DNA of 64,000 nucleotides from an uncultured Acidobacteriota bacterium. GTDB taxonomy: Bacteria > Acidobacteriota > Blastocatellia > Pyrinomonadales > Pyrinomonadaceae. Numbering within the stretch: position 1 is the first letter of the stretch; each line of letters starts with the position of its first letter. Both the position numbers and the translations under genes were made by a program. The notes under the pieces are model-generated. The model saw only the letters and a program-made list of their open reading frames with translations. It was not told the origin of the DNA and made no database searches. Below are positions 35,001 to 44,700 of the stretch, one piece after another. The stretch is taken from the NCBI GenBank assembly GCA_937873515.1, contig CALMYB010000007.1:283954-347953 (forward strand), given 5' to 3'.

Positions 35001-36118
35001 GGTGCCTCGTTGCCGATCCTCGATATCGTCGAACGAGAGATGGCGGTACCTTGGACGCCGTTCGGTGACGTCGGCCCGGGCGTCATCGGGAAAGGATTGT
35101 CGGCGACGTTGATCATCGCATTCGGGTTTGTGTAAACGCTGTATGTCGAGCTCTGCGTTTGATCCTCGGTGATGTTCTTGCGCCAGAGCATCGTGCCGGT
35201 GTGAGCGTCCACGATGATGTAAAAGGCGTTGACGGGCCGCCAGATCAGCACTCGCCACGCCGGAACGGCAACGCCCGGTTCTGTCGGGAAATACATCTTC
35301 TCGGCCGTTGTCGCAGAATCGCCTGTGCCGAACGTTCTTTTCAGGTCCGTCGATTCTTCGGCATTTGCCCTCAGATCGATACTGCCCGGTTCGACGTTGA
35401 TATGTCTTGCCCCGGCTCGAACTGCTTCCAACGAATCACCAAAATCATCGGAGACCGCAGAGTTTGCGAGTCCCGGAGCAAGGTTGTTGATAACGCGGAT
35501 GATCTCGCCGCGTTTCGTGAAACCCGCCTTGACCTCACCGCGAAACACCGGCACGCCGTTGATCTCCTGATTCAATTCGACGAATGAAAGGTTGCCGTCC
35601 GGGTTCGTATAGTCGGCCGCAACTTTTAGCGAATCGATCTCGCTTGAGGAAACACCGATGAGCGAGGTGTTCTCTTTGAGAAAATCGACGAGGATCGGCG
35701 CCCGTTTTCCGTCCCGTACTGCGGCCGGACCCGTCAGGAAATGACGGCCTTTGGAGACATCCGGCCCGATCACTTCCGGGATCTTTATGTCCGTGTTGTA
35801 TTCGATCTTGAGCGTAGGAACGCGTTCGCGGAGCGATGTCTCACCGCTCAAGAATCCATTTCGTTCTGCTTTCACATTGAGGGCCGAAAGGCCGGCGACC
35901 GCGCGGTATGATTCGACCTTCGCGAGAGCATGTTTATCTGTACGGATGTCGTAGTTCGGAAGCGACGCTTCCTCTGACACAGTTCGGACGAAAAGGCCCT
36001 TTGCCGCCTTTGCGGCAAAATGCGGATACAAAAGAACCGCGGCGATAACGGCGATCGCTGCAACTGCAGCGAACACTAGTCGGCGGTTGTTCTTTAGAGA
36101 AACGGAAGCGAAAAACAT
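32084..36118 (-). CDS. M36 metallopeptidase with FG-GAP repeats, third paralogue without P domain
   Basis: A 1344-residue exported zinc protease; ATG 36116-36118 with CAGGAGAC upstream. A membrane or signal segment (about 15-35) is followed by a propeptide, the M36 catalytic domain with HEFSH and RGMGEGWGDFYG, a MAM-like beta region, and seven FG-GAP repeats ending directly at IPSKY. The P domain of the two neighbours is missing. The sequence is related to them throughout (for example VPAWRVLIW and MYFPTEPGVA are shared) but clearly diverged, so this is an older duplication. It probably acts on extracellular protein. The upstream region lacks the GTCAG palindrome. Confidence 0.9.
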   Translation of the reverse strand: MFFASVSLKNNRRLVFAAVAAIAVIAAVLLYPHFAAKAAKGLFVRTVSEEASLPNYDIRTDKHALAKVESYRAVAGLSALNVKAERNGFLSGETSLRERVPTLKIEYNTDIKIPEVIGPDVSKGRHFLTGPAAVRDGKRAPILVDFLKENTSLIGVSSSEIDSLKVAADYTNPDGNLSFVELNQEINGVPVFRGEVKAGFTKRGEIIRVINNLAPGLANSAVSDDFGDSLEAVRAGARHINVEPGSIDLRANAEESTDLKRTFGTGDSATTAEKMYFPTEPGVAVPAWRVLIWRPVNAFYIIVDAHTGTMLWRKNITEDQTQSSTYSVYTNPNAMINVADNPFPMTPGPTSPNGVQGTAISRSTISRIGNEAPYQFNNNGWITDGGTVTDGNAIQAGLDRDGVDGVDTNSEASSASRNFSYAFSPFDPNTNSGDAPVPSPQTYPGSAYQQGSVTQLFYITNWYHDELYRLGFTEQARNFQQDNFGRGGVGNDRVRGEGQDTSGTNNANFSTPADGGRGRMQMYLWSGPNPDIDGNFDADVVIHEFSHGLSNRLHGNGSGLSLNMSRGMGEGWGDFYGHSLLSEPTDPINGIYTTGSYDTYLSSGFVNNYYYGIRRFPKAVRAFTGANGKPHNPLTFADADQTQLNVSDGAFPRGPFGSSTADQVHNLGEIWSSALWEVRAKFVARLGWAVGNRKTLQLVTDGMKLAPLGPTFLTERDAIIAAAQGSSLAPEAGVDVVDVWQGFATRGIGYSASIQNVGTGTGNTRVTEAFDVPNVVQTPAMTISDLPGNGSGTPDPGERLEFTVPLTNFGAAPATGVTLTITGGSSTDYGAIASGEMVSRLISYTVPADTPCGSVITLTFNITSSLGSSSFTKQLAMGQPSVTASENFDAVTAPNFPAGWTVTSVQSGTPFVTTTTTPNTAPNAAFAVDPETTGGGTDLTSPSFAIATANATIEFTHKFNTESGWDGGVLEISIAGGGFTDIEAAGGVFLQNGYNGMLQGGTNNPITTRLGWSGNSGGYIVTTVRLPVAAAGQSVRFKWRFGADDNTAVDGWYIDTIRVYGNAACTPVSNNSRPPADFDGDGKTDVSVFRDTAGDWYLNRSTAGFTAMHFGSSGDIPTPGDFDGDGKADVAVFRPSTGVWYIFRSSDSQYVVRQFGLNGDVPRAGDFDGDGKADLAVFRGSEGRWYWLNSSNDAFNVVSFGLNGDQALSGDWDGDGKSDVSVYRPSNGVWYRLNSSNGSFTAVGFGLATDRPVPGDYDGDGKTDVAVWRPSNGTWYSLRSSDGQYSVLQFGLSDDVPAPGDYDGDGKFDQAVYRAGLWYLNRSTAGFQVVSFGLPADTPIPSKY

Positions 36119-36333
36119 CTGGTTTTGTCTCCTGAAAATATTTACAAAATGTGCGTTCTTACGTGAAATTAGCATTCGTCAGGCGTAGCAAACGCCGGCG
36201 TGCGCAAGGTAGAATAGAGTTTTCTCTGGAAAACGTGCGGGTCGAAAAAGAAACTGCATTCGGGCAGATTCATGCGACCTTATCGTGAACAAAAAAGTTT
36301 ATCAGAAACTTGGATGCAGTCAACGTCGCGGCA

Positions 36334-38298
36334 ATGACAAAGGCAAAAGAACAGAACGGCAGTGAAAGGGTGTTCTCGCCCGGCGGCCTTGTATCTAAGT
36401 TTCACGAGGCTTACGAATACCGCGAAGGCCAGGTCGAAATGGCCGAAAAGATAGCTGAGGCGTTCGACAAGAAACAGCATTTGATCGTTGAAGCAGGCAC
36501 GGGAACCGGCAAAACGCTTGCTTACCTGATACCTGCCGTCGCTGTCGCCATAAAGGGCAAATGCCGGATCATCATCTCCACCGGCACAAAGAACCTGCAG
36601 GAACAGTTGATGGAGAAAGATCTTCCGTTCCTGCAGAAAGCACTGCCGACGAAATTCAAGGCAGCCTATATGAAGGGCCGTGCGAATTACGCGTGCATCT
36701 ATCGCATCTCGAACTCCGGCCACCAGCCGATCCTCGACGGCATTGACGACGTCGATCATTTTCGCATCGTTCGTGAATGGCTCAACGAGACGGAGACGGG
36801 CGATCGCGCCGAATTGACCGACCTTCCTGAAAACCTCGCGTTCTGGAACCGAATAAACGCCCGATCGGACACCTGTCTTGGACAAAAATGTCCTGATTTT
36901 GAGCCGTGTTTCATCACGCGGATGCGAAACAATGCAGACAATGCCGAGATAATCGTCGTAAATCACCATCTCTTCTTTGCTGATCTGAACGTCCGCGATA
37001 ATCAGTTCGGCAAGGTGCTGCCGGACTATTCTGCGGTCATTTTTGACGAAGCACATCTTCTCGAAGACATTGCCGCCGACTATTTCGGCGTGCAGACATC
37101 GAACTATCAGTTGGAAGAACTTGCGCACGACGCCGAGGCGTTGCCGATCAGCAATACGGTCTCGTCGGTCGCGATCACAAAGGCTGCGGGCAAAGTGCTT
37201 TCTATCGCTGAATCATTCTGGCAGCGTTTGATGCCAGAACGGCAGGTTGAAGGGCGCTTTCAGCTTTCTCCCGATATCTCGGTCGAACGCGGCGACGGAA
37301 TGTCGTTCGGCGATGCGCACGCTGCACTTGCCGAGGCTCTAAGCCGTCTGGAAGCACTCGTGGACGCCTTCGCGGGCGAGATGGTCGAAGCGGAATCGAT
37401 CGTCCGCCGTCTGAAACAGACACGTGCCGATCTCGCGTTCATCACGAAGCAGGAAGATACGAACTATGTCTATTGGCTCGAACGCCGCGGCCGAGGAATG
37501 TTCCTGCAGGCATCGCCGGTCGATGTTTCGGCTCTGTTGAACGAAAAGCTGTTCGAAAAGACCAACACTTGCATCCTGACCTCGGCAACGCTCGCAACAA
37601 AAGGCGGCTTCAACTTCATACGCGACCGCCTCGGACTTCCGACCTCGCGGACGATGACGCTAACGGCGCCCTCATCGTTCGATTATGAGACGCAGTCTCT
37701 CGTCTATCTGCCAAAGACGATGCCCGACCCGCGTTCGGCAGACTATACCGCGGCCGCTGCACGCGAGATCACGGAAATACTGCGTGAGACGGATGGCCGG
37801 GCCTTTGTGCTTTGCACCTCGAACGCATCGATGAACGCGCTTTATCAGCTCGTGAGTTCGCGCGTAGGATTCACATGTTTCGTTCAGGGGACGATGTCGA
37901 AGACAGGGCTTCTTGACCGTTTTCGATCGACGCCGAATGCCGTCCTTTTCGCGACACAGAGTTTTTGGCAGGGAGTCGATGTACGCGGCGAGCAGCTCTC
38001 CTGCGTGATCATAGACAAACTGCCTTTCGCCGTGCCGACCGATCCGCTTGTTGCGGCGAGAGCAAGGTTTATTGATGAACGCGGCGGGAGTTCGTTCTTT
38101 GAATACAGCGTGCCGCAGGCGATAATCACGCTCAAACAGGGAATCGGCCGCCTAATCCGCAGCCGTTCGGACCGCGGCGTCATCGCGATACTTGACCCGC
38201 GTCTGCGTACAAAAGGCTACGGCCGCGACTTTCTGGCATCGCTCCCTCGTATGCGGATCACGAGCGAACTGAACGACATTCGCGAAATCCTCGAATAG
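36334..38298 (+). CDS. ATP-dependent helicase of the DinG/XPD (Rad3) family
   Basis: A 654-residue superfamily 2 DNA helicase. Walker A is AGTGTGKT at 54-61 and the DEAH box FDEAHLLED begins at about 237. Four cysteines placed as in XPD/DinG iron-sulfur helicases stand at 121, 181, 186 and 192 (CLGQKCPDFEPC), so a 4Fe-4S cluster is expected. Motif VI is QGIGRLIRSRSDRG near 610. It should unwind DNA 5' to 3', with likely substrates D-loops, R-loops or G4 structures. I used ATG 36334; a TTG at 36310 in the same frame is possible, and neither has a clear ribosome binding site. queD follows after 20 bp. Confidence 0.88.
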   Translation: MTKAKEQNGSERVFSPGGLVSKFHEAYEYREGQVEMAEKIAEAFDKKQHLIVEAGTGTGKTLAYLIPAVAVAIKGKCRIIISTGTKNLQEQLMEKDLPFLQKALPTKFKAAYMKGRANYACIYRISNSGHQPILDGIDDVDHFRIVREWLNETETGDRAELTDLPENLAFWNRINARSDTCLGQKCPDFEPCFITRMRNNADNAEIIVVNHHLFFADLNVRDNQFGKVLPDYSAVIFDEAHLLEDIAADYFGVQTSNYQLEELAHDAEALPISNTVSSVAITKAAGKVLSIAESFWQRLMPERQVEGRFQLSPDISVERGDGMSFGDAHAALAEALSRLEALVDAFAGEMVEAESIVRRLKQTRADLAFITKQEDTNYVYWLERRGRGMFLQASPVDVSALLNEKLFEKTNTCILTSATLATKGGFNFIRDRLGLPTSRTMTLTAPSSFDYETQSLVYLPKTMPDPRSADYTAAAAREITEILRETDGRAFVLCTSNASMNALYQLVSSRVGFTCFVQGTMSKTGLLDRFRSTPNAVLFATQSFWQGVDVRGEQLSCVIIDKLPFAVPTDPLVAARARFIDERGGSSFFEYSVPQAIITLKQGIGRLIRSRSDRGVIAILDPRLRTKGYGRDFLASLPRMRITSELNDIREILE

Positions 38299-38318
38299 AA
38301 CGATATAATCGCGTCCAT

Positions 38319-38705
38319 ATGCCGGCTTTCTACGAAGTGATGATCGAGCGAAATTTTTCGTCTGCCCACCAGCTGCGAGGCTATAAGGGCAAGTGCGAGA
38401 ACCTCCACGGCCATAATTACAAGGTCGAGATCTTTGCGCGAGGCGAAGAACTCAACAATATCGGCCTCTTGATCGATTTTGGCGATCTAAAAGAAGCTGC
38501 TGACGAGATCGTCCGATACCTCGACCACCGCAACATCAACGAACTCCCACCCTTTGACGATGAACTAAACCCTTCTGCCGAGAATCTTGCGAAATTCTTT
38601 GTCGATTATTTGAATTCCCGCATCGAAGACGACCGCGTCCAGGTCTATAAGGTCCGCTGCTACGAAACCCCAACCAGCGTCGCCACATACCAAACTGAGA
38701 ACTGA
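38319..38705 (+). CDS. queD: 6-carboxy-5,6,7,8-tetrahydropterin synthase QueD
   Basis: A 128-residue enzyme of the PTPS family that converts dihydroneopterin triphosphate into 6-carboxytetrahydropterin in queuosine and 7-deazapurine synthesis. Zinc ligands are His17 (SSAHQL), His30 and His32 (LHGHNY), and the catalytic cysteine is Cys26 (KCENLHGH). The C-terminal VRCYETPTSVATY matches the substrate-binding glutamate segment. It lies 20 bp behind the helicase and is probably cotranscribed with it. Confidence 0.95.
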   Translation: MPAFYEVMIERNFSSAHQLRGYKGKCENLHGHNYKVEIFARGEELNNIGLLIDFGDLKEAADEIVRYLDHRNINELPPFDDELNPSAENLAKFFVDYLNSRIEDDRVQVYKVRCYETPTSVATYQTEN

Positions 38706-38940
38706 GAACGTCGGAGCGGCGGACGCCCTCGTCCGCATTGTCAGAACCGCCTGCGTGGGCACCCCGGCCAGAAGCCAAAAGCCGGAATCCAGAAGCAGGT
38801 CCATTTACCACATAGAAACAGAGGGCACATAGACAGCCGACCGATATCGACGCGTTGAGGAACGCCGCAGTCGACATGCTGAAACGTGAGCCGGCAGGGT
38901 ATGTGCTGCATTGAGACCTTGCTGATGGAGGCGGTTGTGA
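38706..38940. repeat. Non-coding gap with CAGAACCGCCTGCG and CACAGAG-type repeats
   Basis: GTCAGAACCGCCTGCGTG at 38740-38757 repeats a word at 14465. ACCACATAGAAACAGAGGGC at about 38807 belongs with the repeat at 7287-7419. No gene is seen. Confidence 0.6.
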
Positions 38941-38942
38941 CC

Positions 38943-38974
38943 AAAAAAGGCTGCCGGGGAACTTCCAGGCAGCC
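38943..38974 (-). terminator. Terminator of tRNA-Pro
   Basis: On the minus strand GGCTGCC pairs with GGCAGCC around a 12-base loop and is followed by TTTTTT, just after the tRNA 3' end. Confidence 0.88.
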
Positions 38975-38987
38975 TTTTCTTCATTAA

Positions 38988-39064
38988 TGGTCGGGGCGAG
39001 ATGATTTGAACATCCGACCTCACGGTCCCGAACCGTGCGCTCTACCAGGCTGAGCCACGCCCCG
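38988..39064 (-). tRNA. tRNA-Pro (anticodon CGG)
   Basis: Read on the minus strand: acceptor CGGGGCG pairs with CGCCCCG; the D arm contains GCTCAGCCTGGTAGAGC; the anticodon arm CACGG-TTCGGGA-CCGTG gives anticodon CGG; the T arm contains GGATG-TTCAAAT-CATCT (one G-T pair); and the 3' end ACCA is encoded. It is 77 nt long including CCA and reads the proline codon CCG. Confidence 0.95.
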
Positions 39065-39114
39065 ATAAGTCAAAGTACAAGTGTAGGCATCGAGCTTACT
39101 GCTGTCAACCAAAT

Positions 39115-39813
39115 TCAAGCGATATCCTGCGAAGCATCCTCGACCGGCTTCTTTGCGAAGCGGTGCCTGAGGTATTCGATCACGGGCGGCAGGAGCGAGA
39201 GTGCGACGACGACGATCACGACCTTTTCGATGTGGTCCTGCAGCTTGATGCCGAGGGCGTTCTCGATGATGCCGCCGAAGAAATAGCCCGCGAGCACCAT
39301 TGTTGAGATCCAAAGTGCTCCGCCAGCGACACTGTAGGCGAGGAACTTCGGGTATTCCATCTTCACCGAGCCGATGACGATCGGTGCGAATGTGCGTACG
39401 ATCGGAACAAATCGGGCGAGAACGACGGTCTTCGGCCCGTAACGCTCGAAGAAATCGTGTGCTTTCTGCACGCGCGAAGGCTTGAATACCCACGAATTCT
39501 CACGCCCAAAGAGGCTTTTGCCCATCACGCGGCCCGTCCAGTAGCCGGTGCTGTCGCCGATCACCGAACCGAGGAAGAACGCGAGCATCACGAGCACGAC
39601 GTTCAGCTTTCCCGCCGCCGCAAAAAGCCCAGAGACGACGAGAAGCGAGTCGCCGGGCAGGAAGAACCCGACCGCGAGTCCGGTTTCCGCGAAAATGACG
39701 AACCAGAGGCCGAGATATACCCAATTCCCGAGCAAGGCGAGAAGATAGTCGATCAAATGGGCCGGATTCAGGAATTCGCGTACCGCGTTAAAGATGTCGA
39801 TGAGTGTTTCCAT
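39115..39813 (-). CDS. DedA family membrane protein
   Basis: A 232-residue protein with about five hydrophobic segments and the DedA/VTT signature: ETGLAVGFFLPGDSLLVVSG near residues 45-65 and FERYGPKTVVLARFVPIVRT near 120-140, including the conserved arginine and proline. Family members are thought to be lipid flippases or transporters needed for membrane homeostasis. It is the last gene of surE-pcm-dedA and starts directly after the pcm stop. The C-terminus is cytoplasmic and charged. Confidence 0.92.
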   Translation of the reverse strand: METLIDIFNAVREFLNPAHLIDYLLALLGNWVYLGLWFVIFAETGLAVGFFLPGDSLLVVSGLFAAAGKLNVVLVMLAFFLGSVIGDSTGYWTGRVMGKSLFGRENSWVFKPSRVQKAHDFFERYGPKTVVLARFVPIVRTFAPIVIGSVKMEYPKFLAYSVAGGALWISTMVLAGYFFGGIIENALGIKLQDHIEKVVIVVVALSLLPPVIEYLRHRFAKKPVEDASQDIA

Positions 39814-40488
39814 TTACTGCTGTGATTCCTTCCAGCCGTGATCGCCGATGAGGGGAACGAATACGCACGGCCCGAAATCTTCTGTTCTCGTGCCGCTCTC
39901 GGTTCTCGTCACTCGAACCAGTCGCTGATTCTCACGCGTTTCTCCGACCGGAATGACAAGTTTACCGCCGACCTTCAGTTGAGCAACGAGTGGTGCCGGA
40001 ACACCGGGTCCGCCCGCTGCTACAAGTATAGCGTCAAAGGGCTGATATGCTGACCAACCCTTTGATCCGTCGCCGGTCTTGAGCGTAACGTTTCGAAATC
40101 CCAGGCCCGCCAGCCTTGACGCTGCTTCACGAGCGAGGCCGTCGAGCCGTTCGATCGCGAAAACCTTCTTTGCGAGAGTTGCGAGTATCGCAGTTTGATA
40201 GCCCGTGCCGGCGCCGATCTCAAGTACGGTCTCGGTGCCGTTGAGTTCGAGAAGTTCGGTCATACGGGCAACGATGTACGGCTGCGAGATCGTCTGTCCG
40301 CTCGCGATCGGCAAAGCTCCGTCACGATATGCCTGTGCCTTGAGAGCTTCGGGAACGAACCTGTGCCGCGGAATCTGTCGCATTGCTGCGAGAACTCGCG
40401 GATCACGAATCCGAAATTCATCGGCGAGGGCCGCGACCATTTGTTCGCGGCGGATCGTCATATCATCGAGCATTGCTCCGGGCGGCAT
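39814..40488 (-). CDS. pcm: Protein-L-isoaspartate O-methyltransferase
   Basis: This methyltransferase repairs L-isoaspartyl residues in aged proteins with S-adenosylmethionine. Signature parts: RHRFVPEALKAQAYRDGALP, GQTISQPYIVARM, and the SAM loop VLEIGAGTGYQTAILA, all in canonical order. The start is unclear: I use ATG 40486-40488 (224 residues), 14 bp after the surE stop. ATG 40471-40473 with a GGAG just upstream is an alternative. surE and pcm are neighbours in many bacteria, which supports both calls. Cytoplasmic. Confidence 0.93.
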   Translation of the reverse strand: MPPGAMLDDMTIRREQMVAALADEFRIRDPRVLAAMRQIPRHRFVPEALKAQAYRDGALPIASGQTISQPYIVARMTELLELNGTETVLEIGAGTGYQTAILATLAKKVFAIERLDGLAREAASRLAGLGFRNVTLKTGDGSKGWSAYQPFDAILVAAGGPGVPAPLVAQLKVGGKLVIPVGETRENQRLVRVTRTESGTRTEDFGPCVFVPLIGDHGWKESQQ

Positions 40489-40502
40489 AATTTCAGATCG
40501 TG

Positions 40503-41249
40503 CTAGGCGTTCCAATCATCAAGAAGCGTAAGTGACATATGGTCGGTCAGATCGGCACGCATCGGCGTTACGGAAACGAGGCCGGCATCGATCGCTTCAA
40601 AATCGGTTCCGCCTTCTGCGCGGTAGCCGTTACGAACCTCGCCGATCCAATAATACAGCTTTCCGCGGGGGTCCGTGTGCTCGCTGATAACAGGACGAGC
40701 GGTCTTGAAGCCCTGGGTCGTGATACGCGTTCCGGCGGGCACGCCTCGCGGGACATTTACGTTCAGCAGCGTTCCGCCGGGGATGCCTGTACTCAGTGCC
40801 TTTTCCGTGATCGAGGCCGCTACCCTCGCCGACTCGCGAAAGTCAGGGTCGCGTGAAACGGCCAGGCTGAATGCGATGCCGGGCACGCCAAGGATCGTGG
40901 CTTCCATTGCACCTGCAACCGTGCCGGAATAGCTTGCGTCATCGCCAAGATTCGGACCGTGATTGATACCTGAACAACAAATATCCGGCGGCATATCCGG
41001 CGGCAATATCTTGTTCAGCGCCATCACGACGCAGTCAGTCGGCGTTCCGTCAACCGTCCAATGATGATCGTCTATGCGCCGAATTCTCAAGGGGCGGGCA
41101 AGCGTTAGACTGTGCGAGGCCCCGCTCATCTCTGCTTCCGGAGCGACGACAAAGACCTCGCCAAGGTCAGAAAGGGCACCCTCAAGAGCCTTGATGCCGT
41201 CGGCGTGAATGCCGTCGTCATTTGTGATGAGAATTCGCGGTTTCGCCAT
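40503..41249 (-). CDS. surE: 5'/3'-nucleotidase SurE
   Basis: A 248-residue survival protein E phosphatase acting on nucleoside monophosphates. The metal site ITNDDGIHADG is at residues 8-18, and SGINHGPNLGDDASYSGTV is the second conserved block with asparagine ligands. It has normal length and heads the surE-pcm-dedA set. rpsU lies 80 bp upstream on the same strand and probably has its own transcript. Confidence 0.95.
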   Translation of the reverse strand: MAKPRILITNDDGIHADGIKALEGALSDLGEVFVVAPEAEMSGASHSLTLARPLRIRRIDDHHWTVDGTPTDCVVMALNKILPPDMPPDICCSGINHGPNLGDDASYSGTVAGAMEATILGVPGIAFSLAVSRDPDFRESARVAASITEKALSTGIPGGTLLNVNVPRGVPAGTRITTQGFKTARPVISEHTDPRGKLYYWIGEVRNGYRAEGGTDFEAIDAGLVSVTPMRADLTDHMSLTLLDDWNA

Positions 41250-41329
41250 TAGCTTTTGCAGAAATCAAAAAGTGAAAAAGCGACCCAAGGCACACTTTTT
41301 CACTTTTTCCTAAAGATCGGTTTTTTTAT

Positions 41330-41563
41330 TTACCGGCCGGTCGTCGCCGGACGCGGTGCGGTCGTTGCCGGACGCTGCGAGCGGAAGCGGCGGCGGTTGC
41401 GTTTGCGCGCGTTAGCCGACTTCAGCTTTGCCTTTTGACCCGGCGGAATGAAGTGAGAATGCTTCTTGAAATCCTTGATGATCTCTTCGCTGATGACCTT
41501 TCGCTTGAACCTGCGCAGTGCTGATTCAATAGATTCATTTGCGTTCACTGTTACTGATGCCAT
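41330..41563 (-). CDS. rpsU: 30S ribosomal protein bS21
   Basis: A 77-residue small basic protein. NESIESALRRFKRKV and the terminal KLKSANARKRNRRRF are the bS21 hallmarks. A short Thr/Ala/Pro/Arg tail (RPATTAPRPATTGR) extends beyond the usual 65-70 residues. The ribosome binding site GAGGAGGTGAG is strong, as expected for a highly expressed gene. Confidence 0.95.
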   Translation of the reverse strand: MASVTVNANESIESALRRFKRKVISEEIIKDFKKHSHFIPPGQKAKLKSANARKRNRRRFRSQRPATTAPRPATTGR

Positions 41564-41704
41564 TTATTTTCTCACCTCCTCTTCGGCTAAAGGTCTCCAA
41601 GGCTCGCGGCCTGGATCTGCCCCGGACGCACCTAGAGCAAACGATTATTAAAGCGCGTCCCGAGCCGAAGATGCAAGCGCAAACGCGAGAAAATGCCCGC
41701 TCGC

Positions 41705-44700
41705 CTATTTCGGGGCCGGCTCGGGCGGTTTTAGCGGCAGCTTCAAGAGTTGGCCTTTATAGACAAAATATACGGAGCCGGCTGCCTCATCGACCCACAT
41801 GGCCATACTGTCGAAAATGATCTTGGGAATCGTCCGTACGGCCCTGAATTTGAAGGTTCGTGCGTCATACACACCGATTTCCGTCGAATTTTGTTCGCTG
41901 TTCGGCAACGCTGCCCAAAATGTCCCGGGAACCGACGCACGCTGGAGCGGCCGGAAAGTTTGCTGGGCAAGCGGACGATATTCACCTACTGCGGGATAGG
42001 CGACACCTGTTTCCGGGTCTAGCAGCATTAGGCTCTCGGCCTGTACCTCCATATCATATTCGTTCGTGATGGCGAGCAGGACCCGCCGAAGGTTCGGCAA
42101 ATACGCCGCGGCGCGATAGGGCATATAGTCTTCAAGGCCCTTGACGGTAAATTCTTTCTTTGTCAGCGTATTGGTACGCCTTATGCCCATTTCCTGAGAT
42201 GAGGCGGCATCCCAGCCTCGATACGTTATGACCCATTTGCCGTCGGATGTTAGCAGCGGAGTTTCGTAGACTCCCGCGGAGACCTTCTCCTCGCGGCCGT
42301 TTACGATCTTGTACAGGCCGTCGCCGCCGCGATATTCGGTGCTGCCAACACGTGCTTTCCATCCCTGTTGTACACGGTCGCCGGCAAGGCCGTCGTGCGG
42401 AACGATGTATTCGACGCCCGCAGGCTGCGATACGGAGCTTCCAACCGAGCCGCTTACAACTTTTCGCCACGAATATCCGTCATACTTCCGCTTTTCTGCG
42501 ATCTCGGCCGACAACTGCCAGGGTTCCTTGGAACCATCACCGGTCGGGTGCTCCAATACATCCGCGACCTCTTTGTCAACGCGTTCGCGTTCGGCATTAT
42601 CGCTGACAACAACGCGCAGGTCATCGCCGTCCTTCCAAACAGAATATGCTGTGTAATTGTCATCGGCCAGCATCAGATCAAGTCCGGGAACCTCGCGGCT
42701 GAGTGCATACTTAACGGTCGCAGGACGCTTTCGGACCTCGGCAAAGAACTTATCGAGGCCGGCAAAGAACTCACCGGGCTGGCCGGTCATAAATATACGA
42801 CGGCCGCCTGCACGGCTGAGCATTACAAGCTCCTTCGCCTCGCAATAATCGCCGAAACATTCCAGGAACGGCGGAAGCGTATCTACTTGATTCTGAGCGA
42901 GATATTGTTTTAGGTAGTCGAACTCTCCCGGTTCGAGCGGACGCTCTTTGTAGCGAGAGTCGTCCTCTTCCCACGAATAGATGACGCGGTCTTTATAGAT
43001 GCGGACGTAATTTGCATCATATCCGTAGATTCCGACGAGCGAATCGTCTTCCTTGACCTCTTTCTGCAGCCGCTTTTCGATCGACATCAGCGTGTCTTCG
43101 CCGCCGACATACCAGCTGTAATATTGGAGTCCCTCGTCCGCGGAAGTGAACAGATTAGAGAGCCATGTCGAGCTTTCGGGCTCATTCTCGCTCGTCTTGA
43201 ACGCGGTCGTCGAACCAAGTATCTTTGCCTCGTTCGGATGCAGCGATAGGACAACTTGTCTAGATTCGGGGGAATCTTCGCTCTCAAGGTATGCGGCGGC
43301 TGCAGACGCCATCAATTTGTCAGCGCCTCGGGCTGCCTCGAATGCCTTTGCAAGAGGAAGTTTCGCTCGCACGAGACGTCCGCAGGCGAGCACGGCACGC
43401 TTTGTTTCTGCGTTTTGACCGTTCAAGATCGCTTCGTATGCTCCGGCATCATTAAGAACGCAAGCCGCGACCGCGACGGCGAGCGGCGGGCCGCTGCGAA
43501 GGTCAAAAACGTCGTTCGCATTCTTCTCGGTGAGCACCTTTCGGCGTGCAAGCACACGCAGCACTTCCTCCTGATCAGCGACGCCACGCTTCACATCACG
43601 GATGGACATCACGTCGATCGGCGGCAATACCCACTCCAGCGCGATCTTACGGAGCTGCTGAGCGACGAGAGGTTCGCGGGCTTCGAGGACATCGATGCGG
43701 GCAACGACGGCGGCGGCAAGGTCGTCTGTCACGAGAGAAGGATCTGTCGTTATCTGTTCGGCAAGAGACGCCTTGATCTGAGCGGGCGTGGCAACCTTTG
43801 CGTCGACTGACCATTCGTTGGTTATCGTATTTGCGTCGCCTGCGGCAAGATCCCTGCGAACAGAAGATTCTAGGGCATCGACCTGTTCGGGAATAGAGAA
43901 TCCTTTGACCAGGATCAGAGCTTTCATTATGCGGATCCTGTCATAGCTTGTCGTCGGTGAAGCCAGAAGACGCCGGAGCGGCGGGCCGGCCTGCGTTTGG
44001 CCTTGAAAACCGAGAGCTTCGACCGCATCGTCCCGATATGGGTACTTTTCAGTCGATTCCGCAGCACTGATCGCCGCATTCGCGGCACTAGCAGCCGCAT
44101 TAGCGATCGCATTTGCAACCGCCGCATTTGCGACCGAGGCATTTATGGCCGCCCTGTTTGTAACTACGTTTGCCGAGCCGGAACCCGATCCCTTTCGCAC
44201 CACGGCCTTCGGATTCTCTTCGTGAAGAAGGCGAATGAGAGCAGGGACGCTGTCCGCGAGCTTTACTTTCTGGAGAGCTTTGATGATCGATGAGCGGGCG
44301 TTTCCAGTCGGGTCCTCGGCCCACGTTGGATTTTCCAGCCACGGAAGCAGGGCCTGCAAGACCTCGGGCTTAGCGAACTCGATCTTGATGAGCAGGTTCT
44401 TGACGGCCGCCGAGCGTACGACCGGATCGCCTGAATTGAGCAGCTCGAGCATTCTCGATGAGTACATCCCCGGCGATGAGACATTCACAAGCGTCGTAAG
44501 GCCGGTGTAGCCGCCCAGATCCTGCAGCGTCTTATCCTGAAACATCGAGATCCACCATTCTTCGCGGCCGGGCCATTCCGGTTCGGTAACAAGGGCGTCC
44601 ATCGCAAGGTCGCGCAAAGGCGCCCGAAGTTCCTTATTCTCTACGATCGCTTTGAGTTCATCGCGATAGCGGTCGGCATCCATCGACGAGCCGCTCTCGA

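Noticed and set aside
36310..36333. TTG 36310 as the helicase start
   Set aside because: Neither it nor ATG 36334 has a ribosome binding site; the extra eight residues show no conserved feature, so the ATG is preferred.
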